A DNA stretch of 64,000 nt from Molossus alvarezi. Its lineage: Eukaryota > Chordata > Mammalia > Chiroptera > Molossidae. Where the stretch lies: positions 6,410,551 through 6,474,550 of the forward strand of contig CM073895.1 of assembly GCA_037176705.1 (NCBI GenBank), given 5' to 3'. A program made the translations under genes and the position numbers. Under the pieces are notes generated by a model that saw only the letters and a program-made list of their open reading frames with translations, had not been told where the DNA came from and did not search any database. Numbering within the stretch: position 1 is the stretch's first letter; each line of letters opens with the position of its first letter. Of this stretch, positions 33,042-44,135 are shown piece after piece.

Positions 33042-33295
33042 GCCCTGGCCGGTTTGGTTCAGCGGTTAGAGCGTCAGCCCGCGGACCGGAGAGTCCTGGG
33101 TTCAGTTCCCGCTAAGATCAGGTGCCTCAGTTGCAGTTTGTCCCGACCCCGCTTGGGGTGGTGTGGGTGGTGTGGGTGGTGGCCAGTCGATGTGTCTCTC
33201 TCACATCGATGTTTCTCTCTCTCTCTTCCCCCTCTCTCCCTCTCGCTCTATCTGAAGATAAATGCAAAAGTGTCCTCTGGTGAAGATAAAAAACA
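33042..33295 (+). repeat. VES-type SINE with internal GTGTGGGTG repeat
   Basis: a(t)tgc(g/a)acaggag flanks it at 33030-33041 and 33306-33317. The middle has three units of GTGTGGGTG (about 33160-33182), where other copies have one. Confidence 0.92.
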
Positions 33296-33535
33296 ACACC
33301 CAACAATTGCAACAGGAGCGGGGAGCAGGGGTTTAGAGGGGCAGGGGAGAGAGGAGTAAGAATGAGGCTTCTGAGCAACCCAGTTACAGTGACCACTTCC
33401 TGCCCTTCCTGAGCTCACACTGTGACCCCTACATTGTATTCTGTTATGATTCTCACAGCCTGTTCATCTGTAATCTCCTTGAATAAACACATCACCCCAG
33501 CTTTCCGTTAGCTGAAATTCAAAATCAAGTGCATG

Positions 33536-33587
33536 GGGCTGGGGGGAAATCTGTAACAAAAATAAATTAATAAAAATAATTTTAAAA
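33536..33587 (+). mobile_element. Extremely 5'-truncated L1 insertion
   Basis: Only about 52 bp of L1 3' end (GGGGGGAAATCTGTAACAAAAATAAATTAATAAAA type) remain, flanked by aaaatcaagt(g/a)catg at 33521-33535 and 33588-33602. The same 3' end text occurs at 61815-61850 in a longer copy, which identifies the source. Confidence 0.8.
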
Positions 33588-33602
33588 AAAATCAAGTACA
33601 TG

Positions 33603-34752
33603 ATGACTAACACTAAATAAAAGCAATGAACCAAAGCCATGCTTTTCTTCGGACGATGCCCACCCACACTGTGATTGGGGTGGGGGCAGGCTTGCTCTGG
33701 AGACCCCTGTATCAACTCATTCCTCCCACACCATGCTCACCTGCCAGGGGTGGGGGTTTCTGACCCCCGGTAATTCAGCAGCAGCAACTCAGAAGGAAGA
33801 AAAGGTTCGCTGCAGTCAGAGTCACTGACCGCGGAGACGAGCGAGGGGTGGAGAGCAGCAGACACCGAGAGGCACCTACAGTACTGCGTGCCCTGAGGCT
33901 GGGCCTTCCGCCGCTGTCGCACACTCCACAGCACCACCCGAAGATGCAGTGATACTCTGACTCAGCAGAAAAAGGTAAATTGTGTTTACTCTGTTTCAAG
34001 CTAGCATACTGCTCCCTTTGTCTGCCTGTCCCCGCAGTGAACTCCAGGGTGGTCCCCCACCCACACGGCACGAAGCTGCCCGTGACGTCCCAGACAGAGG
34101 GTGTGGTGGGGGGACATGGACGCAGGGGCACACCACACAGAAGGAGCCCACCGAGTGTGCCGGACACGTGAACACACGCACGCGTGGATAAAGGAATCAA
34201 TAAAAGAAAGGAAGAATTTCTGAGTTTTGACTGAATGTCTCAGTTCTTCCCTGGGCCTCCCTTCTTGCTCTGCTGACTCTGCCTCAAGCTTCGAGGGCTC
34301 GATTCTCCTCCACACACCTGGGGCCATCTCCCCAGGTGTGGCCCGGACGGCATCAACTCCCGGCAATTCAGGGGAATCAGGAGAAAATGCAAGAAATGCT
34401 GCTGGTGGCCTTACTTTTTTTTTTTTTTTTAAGTTGTAAACTGCTGACATAACAAGACACAACGGGGACAAAAAAATCCACAAATAAAATTAGAAACTGT
34501 GGTGACAGACCCTCCAGTGGCCCTGTGATGGTGTTTACGCCCACATGCAGTCCCCAACCCGGTGTGGGCGGGACCTGTGACTTACTTCTAACCAACAAAA
34601 TATGGCTTAGGTGGCTGGACGTCACTCTTACAGTAACAGTTCTCAAAGTGCCTTCACACCATTTCAGTCCCTGTGGCGGGACCTTGCTGTCCTCCCCCAT
34701 CGAGGTCCTGGCAGAGTGACTCTGAGTCATACTACATGCATCCAAGCCCGGG

Positions 34753-34783
<31 letters not shown>

Positions 34784-35014
34784 CGTCCTGTCCCAGGCTT
34801 GTCTCACATATGTAAAATGGACACAACAGCAGCTTCCTCAAAGCCTCGTTAGTACACAGCAAAGAGCTCAATAAATATTTGTTATTTCCGCATCACTTAT
34901 TTACCTTCTGTTGTCCTGACTGGGCTGTAAAGTCAGAGGGGGCAGCGATGGTCTGTCTTGCCCACTGTGGCAGAGCCTTGAACTTGGGGTCGACCAAGGA
35001 GTACCAATAACCCG
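33603..35014. other. Unique sequence
   Basis: No gene recognised. Contains a run of T at about 34417-34430 and the CA microsatellite given separately. Confidence 0.4.
34755..34783. repeat. (CA)n microsatellite
   Basis: About 14.5 uninterrupted CA units, so probably length-variable. Confidence 0.95.
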
Positions 35015-35185
35015 TCGCATGCGATCTTCCTAGCAATTCTGTGAGGCAGGCAGGACAGAGATAATGTACTCCAAGATAAGGAAACGGGTGGAAATGCTAC
35101 ATTCTTGCCCAGTACCACCCAGGAGATGAGGGGTAAGAACTTGGATCCTCCCACTCCCAAACAAGGTCCTTCTGATTCCTCCACG
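35015..35185 (+). repeat. MIR-type SINE relic
   Basis: GCAATTCTGTGAGGCAGG, GATAAGGAAACGGG and CAGTACCACCCAGGAGATGAGG...CTTGGATCC are in the order of the MIR core. Confidence 0.6.
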
Positions 35186-36679
35186 GCGTCACACACAAGT
35201 TGAATCAGCATTAATGGGACACGTTCAAGGAGACTCGTGAGAGCCAGCCGCCAGCAGCGACTGGGCTCAGCTGGAAACAAGTCCCACCAACGGACAGAAC
35301 AGAAGCTGCCTTTCTGGAAGCACATGGGGGAGATGTGCTTCTTTGGTCAAGAGGAGACAATGTAACCAGCATGGATGTGTTACTTTTTTAAAACAAAGTT
35401 CCGGGTGCAAAGCTATGGCTGACCAGTGGCTCTAGGGAATGGAAGTGTTTGAGCATTTGGGGTGAAATGACTTTTGAGGGGCTAGGACAGTCCTCAGTGG
35501 GTGCCAAAGTGGGGGGCTGGAGAGCTGTCGGCCCCGTGGTGCAGGCTCCGTCTGAATTACTCTGGGCCCGGCCCACCTTCTCCGTTGGAGGCAGCTCAGC
35601 TGTTTCCTCACCCTGACAGGCTTCTCTGCCTCCCATCCCACCCCACCCCTCCCCAGTGCTGCCCTGACAGGGAGGGGGCGCTCAGGGCACGGAGGTGGCT
35701 GGATGGTGCCAAGGGTGAGTGAATTCAAACAGCCCCCTCCCCCCCAGCAGCTGTTTCTCAGCAAATTTCCAAGAACTGTTTCCCTGCCTCTTGGGTCTGG
35801 AGGCGGTGATTTGAGTTTGCTTTGGAGTTTGAGTGGATAATTCTGAGAACCGGCGCTCACCTGGTAGTGACCCTGGAGGAGGTATTGATCAGTGGTTGCT
35901 CACATGGTCCGGGATTTTAAACTTGCTTCACCCCGTCACGGGTGGTGGGTTTCAGAAGAAAAGAGGGGTTATAGTGACAGGAGTCTTGTCCATTTCCAAG
36001 TTCATTTTCATTCATTTTGGTGTGAGAGGATGTGACAGCTTCAGAATATGTTTAATGTCAGGATTAGAAATCAATTCAGCTCAGGTCAGCTAACACCCCT
36101 CCCTCCACTGTAGGCCAGCTCTTTTCCCTCTGGATGGACCCTCCCTCTCCTCCACCAGCTTTCCACCGACTGAGTGTGCAAAGTCCACTTTCTTCACAGG
36201 AAGCGTGGCACCCAGCCCCAGGTTGATGGCCAAGAGGAAGGATGGGAATCAGGCAGGTGAGGCGGGGAGGCTGGGGGGAGTGGGTCAGTCCCTAAGACTG
36301 CATCCAGTGACAATGCAGAAGAGGTCACTTTGGCACTGTGAGGTCAGGCACTGAACCGGTGGACAATGGGCTCCATGCACTGAGGTCAGCCACCATCTAC
36401 CCACAGCCAGTGTCACAGAGCTGGGTGTCTTTCTACATCCACCCAAGGCATCTCACTCCATGTAAGTATCTGTAGTGCCAGTTACCGATGACGACAAAGA
36501 GAAGCATCGACTTTTAGAAAGTGGAAGAGAGGGATATTTGCAATGCAAAACCAAACAAACAAAAAACTCCAAAAACCTAACTAGATTGCATCAGCGCAAA
36601 AGAAGGTTCTACAGACGCGGGTGAAATTAACTCTCCACAAGGCTCTTCACTAATGATACCTCACAGTGGCCACAGTATC
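35186..36679. other. Unique sequence
   Basis: No supported gene or named repeat. Two frames at 35388-35860 (minus) have no recognisable domain. Confidence 0.4.
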
Positions 36680-36900
36680 CTGCTCCACAGTTTATGTCCA
36701 CTGTCTAATTTATTTCACACCAAACTCTATGAAGTGGGTCCTTACAGAAACCTGATGTGACAGATGAGGAACCAAACCCAGGAAGGTTAGTCATCTTTCC
36801 CAATTTGAGCAGCTCAAGACAGCGATGGGCCCGGGAAGCAATTCTTTGACTTGAAGCCACGCACTGAACTTGCGATGGAGAAGAAAGATCTGAACTCGCC
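36680..36900 (+). repeat. MIR-type SINE relic
   Basis: CCAAACTCTATGAAGTGGGTCC, ACAGATGAGGAACC and AGTCATCTTTCCCAATTTG...TTGACTTGAAGCC match the MIR order with heavy divergence. Confidence 0.6.
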
Positions 36901-37329
36901 ACTAGATGCTGGCATCTCCAGCCAGGCCCAGCACCGGAGGGGACAGCCCACAGCTGGCCACGAACCGTTTCCATTGCTAAGCACTTCAATCACTGAAGCT
37001 GGGATTTAAAGGGCCCCTGCCAGTCCTCCCCAACGGCACAGACACGGCACAGACACAAGCAGCCCTGTTGTCCCACAGCCTAAAAGAAAAAAATTCAACC
37101 TCTAACGCTCGGGAGTCTGTCTTCTCTCCGCCCCAGTGTGACACAAACAGGTGTTTCTGCCTGCCCCACCCTAACGCAAGAGATGCAGGTAAGCCCACCA
37201 GCAAAGGCCACGGGTGCCAACTCCACAAGAACAGCTGGAGAGCTGGGGGTGAGGCTGGGCCATCACCCCCTAAGGAGGTGACACCCGGCCTCCCTGCACC
37301 TCACTCATCATCTATCAGAAGTAAGGATC
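36901..37329. other. Unique sequence
   Basis: Nothing recognised. Confidence 0.4.
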
Positions 37330-37530
37330 ATGCCCTGGCCGAGTGGCTCAGTTGGCTGGAGCATCGCCTTGAACACCAAAAGTTTGCGGTTTTGATCCCC
37401 TGTCGGGCCCATATGGGAAGTAACTGATGGATGTTTCTCTCTTACATCTATTGCTGTTTCTCTTTCCTCTCTCCCTTTTCCTCTGTCCCTAAAATCAATT
37501 AAAACATATCCTCAGGTGAGGATTAGAAAA
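37330..37530 (+). repeat. Older VES-like SINE, body deleted
   Basis: Head GCCCTGGCCGAGTGGCTCAGTTGG, B-box-like GGTTTTGATCCCC, then directly CT-rich sequence; the GTTGCAG... part of the body is missing. Tail CCTCAGGTGAGGATTAG. Confidence 0.82.
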
Positions 37531-38399
37531 ATGGGGATCTTGATCCCCACACCCTCCCTACCTCAGAGACCCGAGCACAGATTGCCAGGTACCCCATGGA
37601 GGCCACTCAGCTCCCCGAGGAGGGCGGCAGGAGTGGGCCAGGTTTGCTCAGACTCCGTGGGGTCACCCAGCATCTCAGAGGGTGGAGGCTAGGGAGTAAA
37701 GACAGGGCCCCGGGGCAGGCTCTCTCTCTCCCCTGCGAATCCCTGGCCTCTAGTCCTCAGCCGTTCCTCCCTACCAAGTCCCCCTTCATAAGAACCCTCC
37801 ACCCACCCCACTCCTTCCCGTGGAATACACAGCTAAAGAGTCAACAGGCCTCGGGCGCTAATTGTGTTAATGCCATCCCCTTCAATGTACCCTTCCCTTC
37901 TCTCCAGTTGTCTGAATCCTGGCTGCTCTCCCCGGCTCAGATCAAATCCCTTCTACTTCCCCAAACTGCCTCGGCCTCTCCCCAGCCCTGGGAGCACTTC
38001 CATTGCCCAGTCTGGCCCTTAGCGTCTCAGCCCTGCAACACTTCCTGTGTGTATCTCCGCCCACCCGCCCACCCAACCAACACCTGCTGACCCACCCGCT
38101 TAGCAACCTCACCCAGTCCCATGGCCTTAGGTACAACCTTAGCCAGAGACCTCTCTCCTACAGTCCAGGTTACAACACCCCATACCATCTCCACCTGGGT
38201 GTCTAACAGGCAACTTGCCCAATCAGAGCTCCGGAGCTCCCAGAAAACCCCGCGGCCTGCTCCTTCCGGGCCTCCCCAGCTCAGCGAATGATTCGTCCAC
38301 CTGTGCAAGCCACACTGCGCGGTCTCCTTTTCTCCTCTCGTTGTTGCCCCCCTCCCCCATTCCAGCCGGCCTCAGGCTGCTGGTTCTACCTCCAAAGCC
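37531..38399. other. Pyrimidine-rich unique sequence, possibly worn L2
   Basis: 37800-38400 is C- and T-rich and may be an extension of the L2 that follows, but I cannot align it with confidence. Confidence 0.3.
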
Positions 38400-38504
38400 G
38401 CTGTCCCTTCCACTCCACAGCCCTAGTCCAGGCTGCTGTGGTTTCTCACTGGACCAAGGCAGAGAGTGTCCCTGCTGTCACTCTTAGCTTGGTATATTCT
38501 TTTT

Positions 38505-38716
38505 TATTTTTTTATTCTTATTGATTTTAGAGAGAGAGGAAAGGAGTGGGGGGGGAGAGAGAAACATCAATGAGAAAGAGCATTGATTGGCCGCCTCCTG
38601 CATGCTCCCCACTGGGAATCAGGCCCACAACCTGGGCATGTGTCCTGACCGGGAATCGAACCAGTGACCTCTTGCTGCACGGGTCAACGCTCAACCACTG
38701 AGCCACACCAGCTGCA
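38505..38716 (-). repeat. tRNA-derived SINE inserted in L2
   Basis: A 19-20-bp duplication, cttagct(t/c)ggtatattcttt, is at 38483-38502 and 38717-38736, one of the longest in the window. The GATTTTAGAGAGAGAGG tail variant identifies the older subfamily. Confidence 0.93.
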
Positions 38717-39256
38717 CTTAGCTCGGTATATTCTTTACACAACAGCCGGAGTAATTGTTTTGGAACATAAGATCATGAGAGTTGCAGTTCAAAACTTTCC
38801 AAAGGCTGTTGCACATTACCCTTTGGGTTTTCTTACTAAGTCCTCAGGGCCTACACAGCCCTACGTGACCTGGCCCCTACCTGACTTTACCTGTTACCCA
38901 TTACCCCTCACGCCCAGCCTCGCTGGCTTCCTTACCAAATGTCTCAAATGCACCAGCAGCAGGACTGTATTTGCTAGCCCTGCTGCCTGGAAAGCCCTCC
39001 CCTCACCTCAACGACTTAACCCCCCCCCCCTTCAAAAATAACACCCCCTCCTGGCGCACTTCACCCTCCTACCCTTTCATAGCATGTAGCACAACCTAAC
39101 GTTGTCTCAAATACGACTTTGTTCATGTATGTCCTGTTTTCTCCGTCGGAAGACCAGTTCCACACAAGCAAAGATGCCCCATTTGTTTTACCGCTATAAT
39201 CTCAACACTGAAATGATGCCAGCACATAGCAAGGTCTCAACAAACATTTGTTGAAT

Positions 39257-39290
39257 AAATGAATGAATGAGTAAATGAATGAATGAATGG
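39257..39290. repeat. (AATG)n short tandem
   Basis: About eight imperfect AATG units at the end of the L2. Confidence 0.85.
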
Positions 39291-39311
39291 ATCCTGTCTG
39301 TTTCCTTATTA

Positions 39312-39570
39312 CAGTGATTTTCAATCTTTTTAATCTCATGGCACACAAATTACTAAAATTCTGCGGCACACCAAAAAACACATTTTTTTGCTAATCTGAC
39401 ACACAAAAAAATAGGTATCATTTTGATTTGTTCACACTGGACGACTATTGTCGTGTTGGCTGTTGTCACTTTTTTATTTGACAATCTAAGGGGAAAGGGG
39501 TCTGTGCCCCTGAGTAAATAGGTATTGCATGTTTTAAAAGTTCTTGCCGCTCACAGGTTGAAACTCACTG
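39312..39570. mobile_element. Non-autonomous hAT transposon
   Basis: 259-bp element starting CAGTGATTTTCAA and ending TTGAAACTCACTG, an inverted pair, with the 8-bp target duplication ccttatta (39304-39311) and tcttatta (39571-39578), 7 of 8 identical. An 8-bp duplication with CAGTG ends is diagnostic for hAT. There is no transposase. Confidence 0.85.
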
Positions 39571-39578
39571 TCTTATTA

Positions 39579-40989
39579 GATACATCTGATCTCCTCCAAC
39601 CCGGGGTTGAATAGCCTGTAACCAGGGGCATCTTGTTTGTCTTTCACTTCCTACACCTCCTGGCCCAGCCACCAGGGGCAAGGGCGGGTTCGGACGGGAT
39701 GGCAATCAGGTTACACATCCGTGGGGGGCGCTGCCTGGCAGGCCGTGATGAGAAGGACCGGGGGACTGGTCTAGGTTTAGCGTTGATTTGCGATGTGTGC
39801 CGAGGACATGGGCTGGGAAGTAAATACGCAGGCCAGGGATCCTGGAGGCAGGAGAGAAAGCTGATTGGCCGGCCAGGCCAGGCTAGTCCTGAGGTTTGGG
39901 AAGCTCAGGAGACAGGCCACTAACCCACATGGCAGCAGATGCCAGTAGGCCCCAGGGTCCCAACCGATGTTGCCCATGGACAGGTCAAGGAGCCTCTCTG
40001 CCTGCTCGGCCCGCACCTCAGCCCCTGCTGCACAGCACCCGTGGGTCATGTGGGACACTGGGGCTCAGGGGAGCAGCCTCTTGTCCCAGAGCTCTCGGAC
40101 CTGGAGGCGGAAGCAGAACCGGCCTTTTTGCCACCTTGACACCAGGGGTCTGCGAACCAGTTCCACAGGCACTGTTCCAGGAAGCCCAGCCATTCCTTGC
40201 TGCAGACCAGCGCGGACTATCAGGAGGACGCAGGCCCGGAAAGCGGTACTGTCCCCTTGCCCCCTGGGCTCCCAGGCACAGAAACGGTGAAGGCACTGGA
40301 TGGTGTGCCCCGTCCCTGGTACCTGGCCACCTCCACCTCACCCGGGGAAGGGGGCCTCCGCCACGCTGCTGCCTGCTGATCTTAGCCAGGAGCGTGAACT
40401 AGCAGCGTCCTCCGCTCTGCCTCAGGTTCCCAGGGGGGGCAGGGCTCCAGCCAGCGGGGTGGGGGTGGGGGTGGGGCACGAGAGAGTAGCGCTCCTGTTC
40501 ACCTAGGGGACAGGAAGACTGAACCGCCTTCTCCTGTGCCTCTCTTTAAAACACAAGTTGGGAGACCAGACCTCTTCGATCACACTATTTTAACGACCGC
40601 AGCACTTTACACATCCCCTGAGATTTTTCGCAGCGCGCTGCGGGGCCAGTCTCAACGCCCCTCTCCCCCCCACCCCCCCAGACTCAGGGGGCGAGGTATT
40701 TGCCCCGGTCTCACGTGGGTGAGCAGCAGCAGTAAAACCAGAGTCCTCCTCTCCTGTCCTAACCCAGCGAGCCCTCCTGCCACACGATGGAGCGTGAGGA
40801 AGAAAGAACCAGCCGCGCAAAGCCCAGAAAGGAACCCTTTCTCTCCAGAGATTATGAAATCAAAGAGCATTTTGTTGCTTCTTGGAAAGTCTTCTCTTTA
40901 TGACTCGGAGGCCACACAATTCGGCAGGGTTTCCATTATTGTTACAATGAAAGCACTCGGTCCTGTTCCTGCCTCCTTGGCGGACTTTC
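39579..40989. other. Unique sequence next to the MIR34A promoter island
   Basis: If exon 1 of pri-miR-34a ends near 41011, this is the first part of its intron. No repeat recognised; a G-rich (GGGGGT)n-like patch is at about 40458-40476. Confidence 0.4.
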
Positions 40990-41010
40990 CGCAGACCGAG
41001 AACAGCGATT

Positions 41011-41022
41011 ACCTGCGCTCAC
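41011..41022 (-). other. MIR34A: Candidate 5' splice donors of pri-miR-34a exon 1
   Basis: Two donors on the minus strand: GG|GTGAGC (GT at 41022-41021) and CAG|GTAATC (GT at 41012-41011). Either would place the end of exon 1 about 130-140 nt downstream of the p53 element. Confidence 0.45.
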
Positions 41023-41148
41023 CCCGGGACGCGGCGAGCAGGTCGCGCGGGCTCCAGCCCCCTCCTCCCGGAGCGCGGCCGCAAGGCTCCCGCAAATTCT
41101 CGAAATCCCCCGGCTCTGCGCGGTCACGGAGGGAAGCAGCCCGGCTCT

Positions 41149-41168
41149 GAACAAGCCCAGGCAAGCCC
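41149..41168 (-). promoter_or_regulatory. MIR34A: p53 response element of MIR34A
   Basis: On the minus strand two adjacent decamers, GGGCTTGCCT and GGGCTTGTTC, both fit RRRCWWGYYY exactly with no spacer. I recall this as identical to the published human MIR34A p53 site. It lies near the inner edge of the CpG island. Confidence 0.95.
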
Positions 41169-42024
41169 AGGCGGAGCCCGTTTCTGGGTCCTCCCTCCTG
41201 CGCGCGCCACCCGGGGCGGGAGACGCGTCTCTACCGCCCAAGATCCCGGCAGTCGGCGCGCCCCAGACGCCAGGGGCGCGGGCACTGCCTCCACCTGGAA
41301 AGGAAAAGGGCCCAGGTGGGGCGCGGAGGGGCGGGCGGGGGCGGTGCCAGCCCGAGCGGGATTAGGGCAGGGGGCGGCTGCCGGGTCCCGTCGGGGGATG
41401 GGCTCGCGCTCGGCCCTGGGGCGGGGCCCAGCTGGGGCCCCTCCGCCACCGCAGTCGCCCGGGCTGCGCTTCCCTAGTGAGAGCGGACTTTGCGCGGCAC
41501 CCCTCGCCTCAGCCGCCGCGGAGTCCCGGGGCGCGCCTCCCGGAGCCCATGTCCCAGGCCCCACGCCATCGAGACCCTTCCGGGGCTCCTGCCCTCGCAG
41601 GCGGGACCGAAGCCCGGGCGGGCCGAAAGCGAAGGGAACCCTCGGGCGCCCCGGCGATGTCCCGCCTGCGGGCCTCTGCCCGAGAAGAGGGAAAAAGAAA
41701 GCCGTGTCCCAGGCTCAGGTGCGGGGCGTCCCGGGTCTGGACCTGCAGTCTCCACGACCTTGCCAGCCCGGAGAGCTCGCAGAAGGTCCCAAGCAGACCC
41801 GGACTCCAGGAGCCAGAAACGGGCACCCCGCCGCGGCCACCGCCCCTGGCCCGGCGCCCCGCCCCACTCACCAAGTCCCCAAGGTCCGGCGCTGTCGGGC
41901 TCTGGGGTGACATGGCTTGGCGCGTCCCTTCCCGGGGCGCAGGAGGTGGGTCGGGTGCACCAACGAGGCGCAGCGTTGTGGGGGTGCGGGACGCTGGGGT
42001 TGTGGGGTGGTCAGCTCAACCCGC

Positions 42025-42030
42025 TATAAA
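42025..42030 (+). promoter_or_regulatory. TATA-like box at the outer edge of the island
   Basis: CTATAAATG on the plus strand in otherwise GC-rich DNA; a start would be expected near 42055. It points away from miR-34a, in the direction of the antisense lncRNA known in human. Confidence 0.35.
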
Positions 42031-42110
42031 TGTTCCCTGAGACGCAAACGCAGCCGCGGGTCCTGAGCACAGAGCTCGGGCAGGCGCCGGGACAGCCCGC
42101 GGGGTGCGCA

Positions 42111-42949
42111 CTCCCCATTCTCGGGGTTTCCACGCTGCTCTGCGGAAGTTCAGGACGCCCTGAGAGTTGGTGGGAACGCAAATCAGTGGAGGGGCGGCCC
42201 TGAAAAACCCCTCCTTGTGGAGAAGGGGCTCCCCAAGCACCACCCGGCCCCCAGACAACCCCGTCTTACAGGTGGGACCTCAGGGCCAGCGAGCCAAGCT
42301 GCACCGCGGCGCCCAGGTTGAAGGGACAGGGAGTCTCCAGGTCTCCCTCTGCCCTGGGGCTTGTTGCAGCACCAAAATCACTTCAGAAGCAAACCTCCTC
42401 CCAGATTCACACTGTGGCACAATTGCAGGACCCCACCAGATGGCTTGGGACCTGGTAGGCACTGTCTCCTCCACAGGACAAACTTCAGGGCGAAGGTCTC
42501 CTTGGCCTCTTGAGGCAACAGCTCCCTGAGTTGAGAGTGGGAGACTCATCCCTTTTGTGCTGGAGGGAATGGCCCTTGGAGGGGACAACAGGGAAGTGAC
42601 GCTGGCTCCCTGTGTGATCACATTTGGGCCCAAGGGAGAGAGCAGGTGGAGGCCAGTGGGGGCTGCCTCTCTGAGGGATGAGTGGAGCCGTGTTTCCCAC
42701 ACGTTTCCGGGGTCTCTAAAGGGAGAGCCTGCCAGCAGGTGAGAAGGCCCAGGTGCAGGGGGGTGGCTGCAGGTTGCCTACCCTTCCCCACACCAGCAGT
42801 GCGGGGGACAGCCGAGCCCATGGGGTAGAAGGGAGGAGGGAGACCTCTGCAGATCCTCAGACCCGGAGGACTAAGGGGGCGATGACTCTGGAAGTAGCAT
42901 GTGGCAGAGGAAGGGAAGGGGGTTCTCATCCTAACTCCACGTGTGACCT
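42111..42949. other. Unique sequence
   Basis: No gene or repeat recognised; possible first intron or exon of an antisense lncRNA, but no evidence beyond position. Confidence 0.35.
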
Positions 42950-43190
42950 TGGCCAACAATAATAACAGCCGACTTGCAGGAAGTGCTCAGTGTGCCTGGC
43001 ATCATCCTCAACCCTCCCCCGTAATCTCCAGTCCTCCAAACAGGTCTGAGAGACAGGTGTTAGTGCTGCTCCATCTGCACGTGAGGCAATCAAGGACCAC
43101 AAAGGGAAAACCTGGCCGCCACCAAAAGGACAGCCGGGGTTGGACCAGGACCCAAATCCATGCTTCTCAGAGGCTGAGCTTCACTCCTTA
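42950..43190 (+). repeat. MIR-type SINE relic
   Basis: CAATAATAACAGCCGACTTGC, GTGCTCAGTGTGCCTGGCATC, GACAGGTGTTAGTGCTGCTCC and GGACCCAAATCCATGCTTCTC follow the MIR order; it is the best-preserved MIR here. Confidence 0.7.
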
Positions 43191-44029
43191 AGGACCTGCC
43201 ATTCTGCCTCAGTTTAGCAAATTGCTTAGCCTCCCCAAGTCTCCGTGTCCACGTGTGTACAGACAGCGTCATGCTCATGGTTTGGATTAATAGATATTGT
43301 GGGATGAATGCAGGGATGAAATCCCACCCCTCGGGGTAACTGTAAGGACTGCAGTTCACAGAGAGTCTGCACACCGCAGGCGCTGTCATGGATTCAGCAG
43401 CTCATCTAAGGGACCTCTGGAGTGTGGGCCCCGAGGAAGCATCAATCGGTTCTCTGCTCCATGCACCTAGGCGGACCCGTGGGGAGCCCCGCCCATCCTT
43501 TCCGAGCCACCAAAGTGCCTTGACCTGGGCAGGTAGTGAACAAATAGGCTCCGGAGATACCAGTCTGTAGCAGCTAGAGAATCGAAGTAACCAGATTCTC
43601 ATCTACTTCTCTGTTCAGAAAGGCCGAAACATATCCAGGTCTCTTTTTTTCTTTCTTTAAGCATTTTTGTGTAAGTGAGGACTGTTTCAGGCCTCTCTCT
43701 AAACTGGAGTCTGTCTCGTCTCTCTCCAGCCCCACCAGGAATGAGGGCACCAAGCTCACCTGCGTGTCCTCCGGAACCCATCCAGCACCTGGACATACAC
43801 CCTAACTCTTGAGCACGGCGGGGCCAGAGGGAAAAGGAGGGAGAGGCTTCGGAGGCTGCTCCGGGTGTGCCCTGGCCACATCCCCCCACCCAGCTTCGGA
43901 ACAGTGCGATCCCAGAGGCCTTCAGGTGTTAAACGTAACCTCAAGGTCCTGCTCGCCAGCTGGCCTGTGGGTCGCTCTTGTCCAAGAATGAGAATTCAAG
44001 AAAGAAAGATAACAAGGTCCTGCGATTAG
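43191..44029. other. Unique sequence, possibly a second MIR piece at the left
   Basis: 43195-43300 (CTGCCTCAGTTTAGCAAATTG...) may be another MIR/L2 scrap. No gene. Confidence 0.35.
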
Positions 44030-44135
44030 AACATGGTGATGGTTGCACAATTTTGTAAATACATGGAACTCACTAAATGGTACTCTTCAATGGTGAAACT
44101 TATGGTATGTAACTTATATCTCAGGAGGGAAAAAA
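44030..44135 (+). mobile_element. L1M 3' end fragment
   Basis: GGTGATGGTTGCACAATTTTG, CACTAAATGGTACTCTTCAATGG and TTATGGTATGTAACTTATATCTCA match the sense strand of an ancient L1 3' end. Confidence 0.7.

Larger units (their letters stand above)
38400..39290 (+). mobile_element. L2 LINE 3' part, split by a SINE
   Basis: The text follows the L2 3' end: AAACTTTCCAAAGGCTGTTGCACATTACC, GGCCTACACAGCCCTACGTGACCTGGCCCC, CTGCCTGGAAAGCCCTCCC and finally CTCAACAAACATTTGTTGAATAAATGAATG. The sequence is decayed; no reading frame survives. Confidence 0.75.
21050..41168 (-). ncRNA. MIR34A: Inferred pri-miR-34a transcription unit
   Basis: In human the primary transcript starts in a distal CpG island with a p53 element roughly 30 kb from the hairpin and is spliced. 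Here the same element is 20 kb away on the same side, and donor and acceptor candidates exist. The span given runs from the p53 element to the hairpin; the true start and end are not visible. The intron would contain the SINEs, MLT1-like LTR, MITE, L2 and hAT relics and the minisatellite listed below. Confidence 0.6.
40990..42110. promoter_or_regulatory. MIR34A: CpG island, inferred MIR34A promoter (probably divergent)
   Basis: Dense CpG from about 41000 to 42110, the second island of the window, 20 kb upstream of miR-34a on its strand and containing the p53 element. In human the homologous island starts pri-miR-34a in one direction and an antisense lncRNA in the other. Here minus-strand splice donors lie at 41011-41022. 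The open frames of up to 188 codons on both strands are composition effects; I see no conserved protein. Confidence 0.8.

Noticed and set aside
41344..42040. Overlapping frames of 179-188 codons in the MIR34A CpG island
   Set aside because: Several frames on both strands are open at once, as expected from low stop-codon content in CpG islands; no conserved protein is known at this place.
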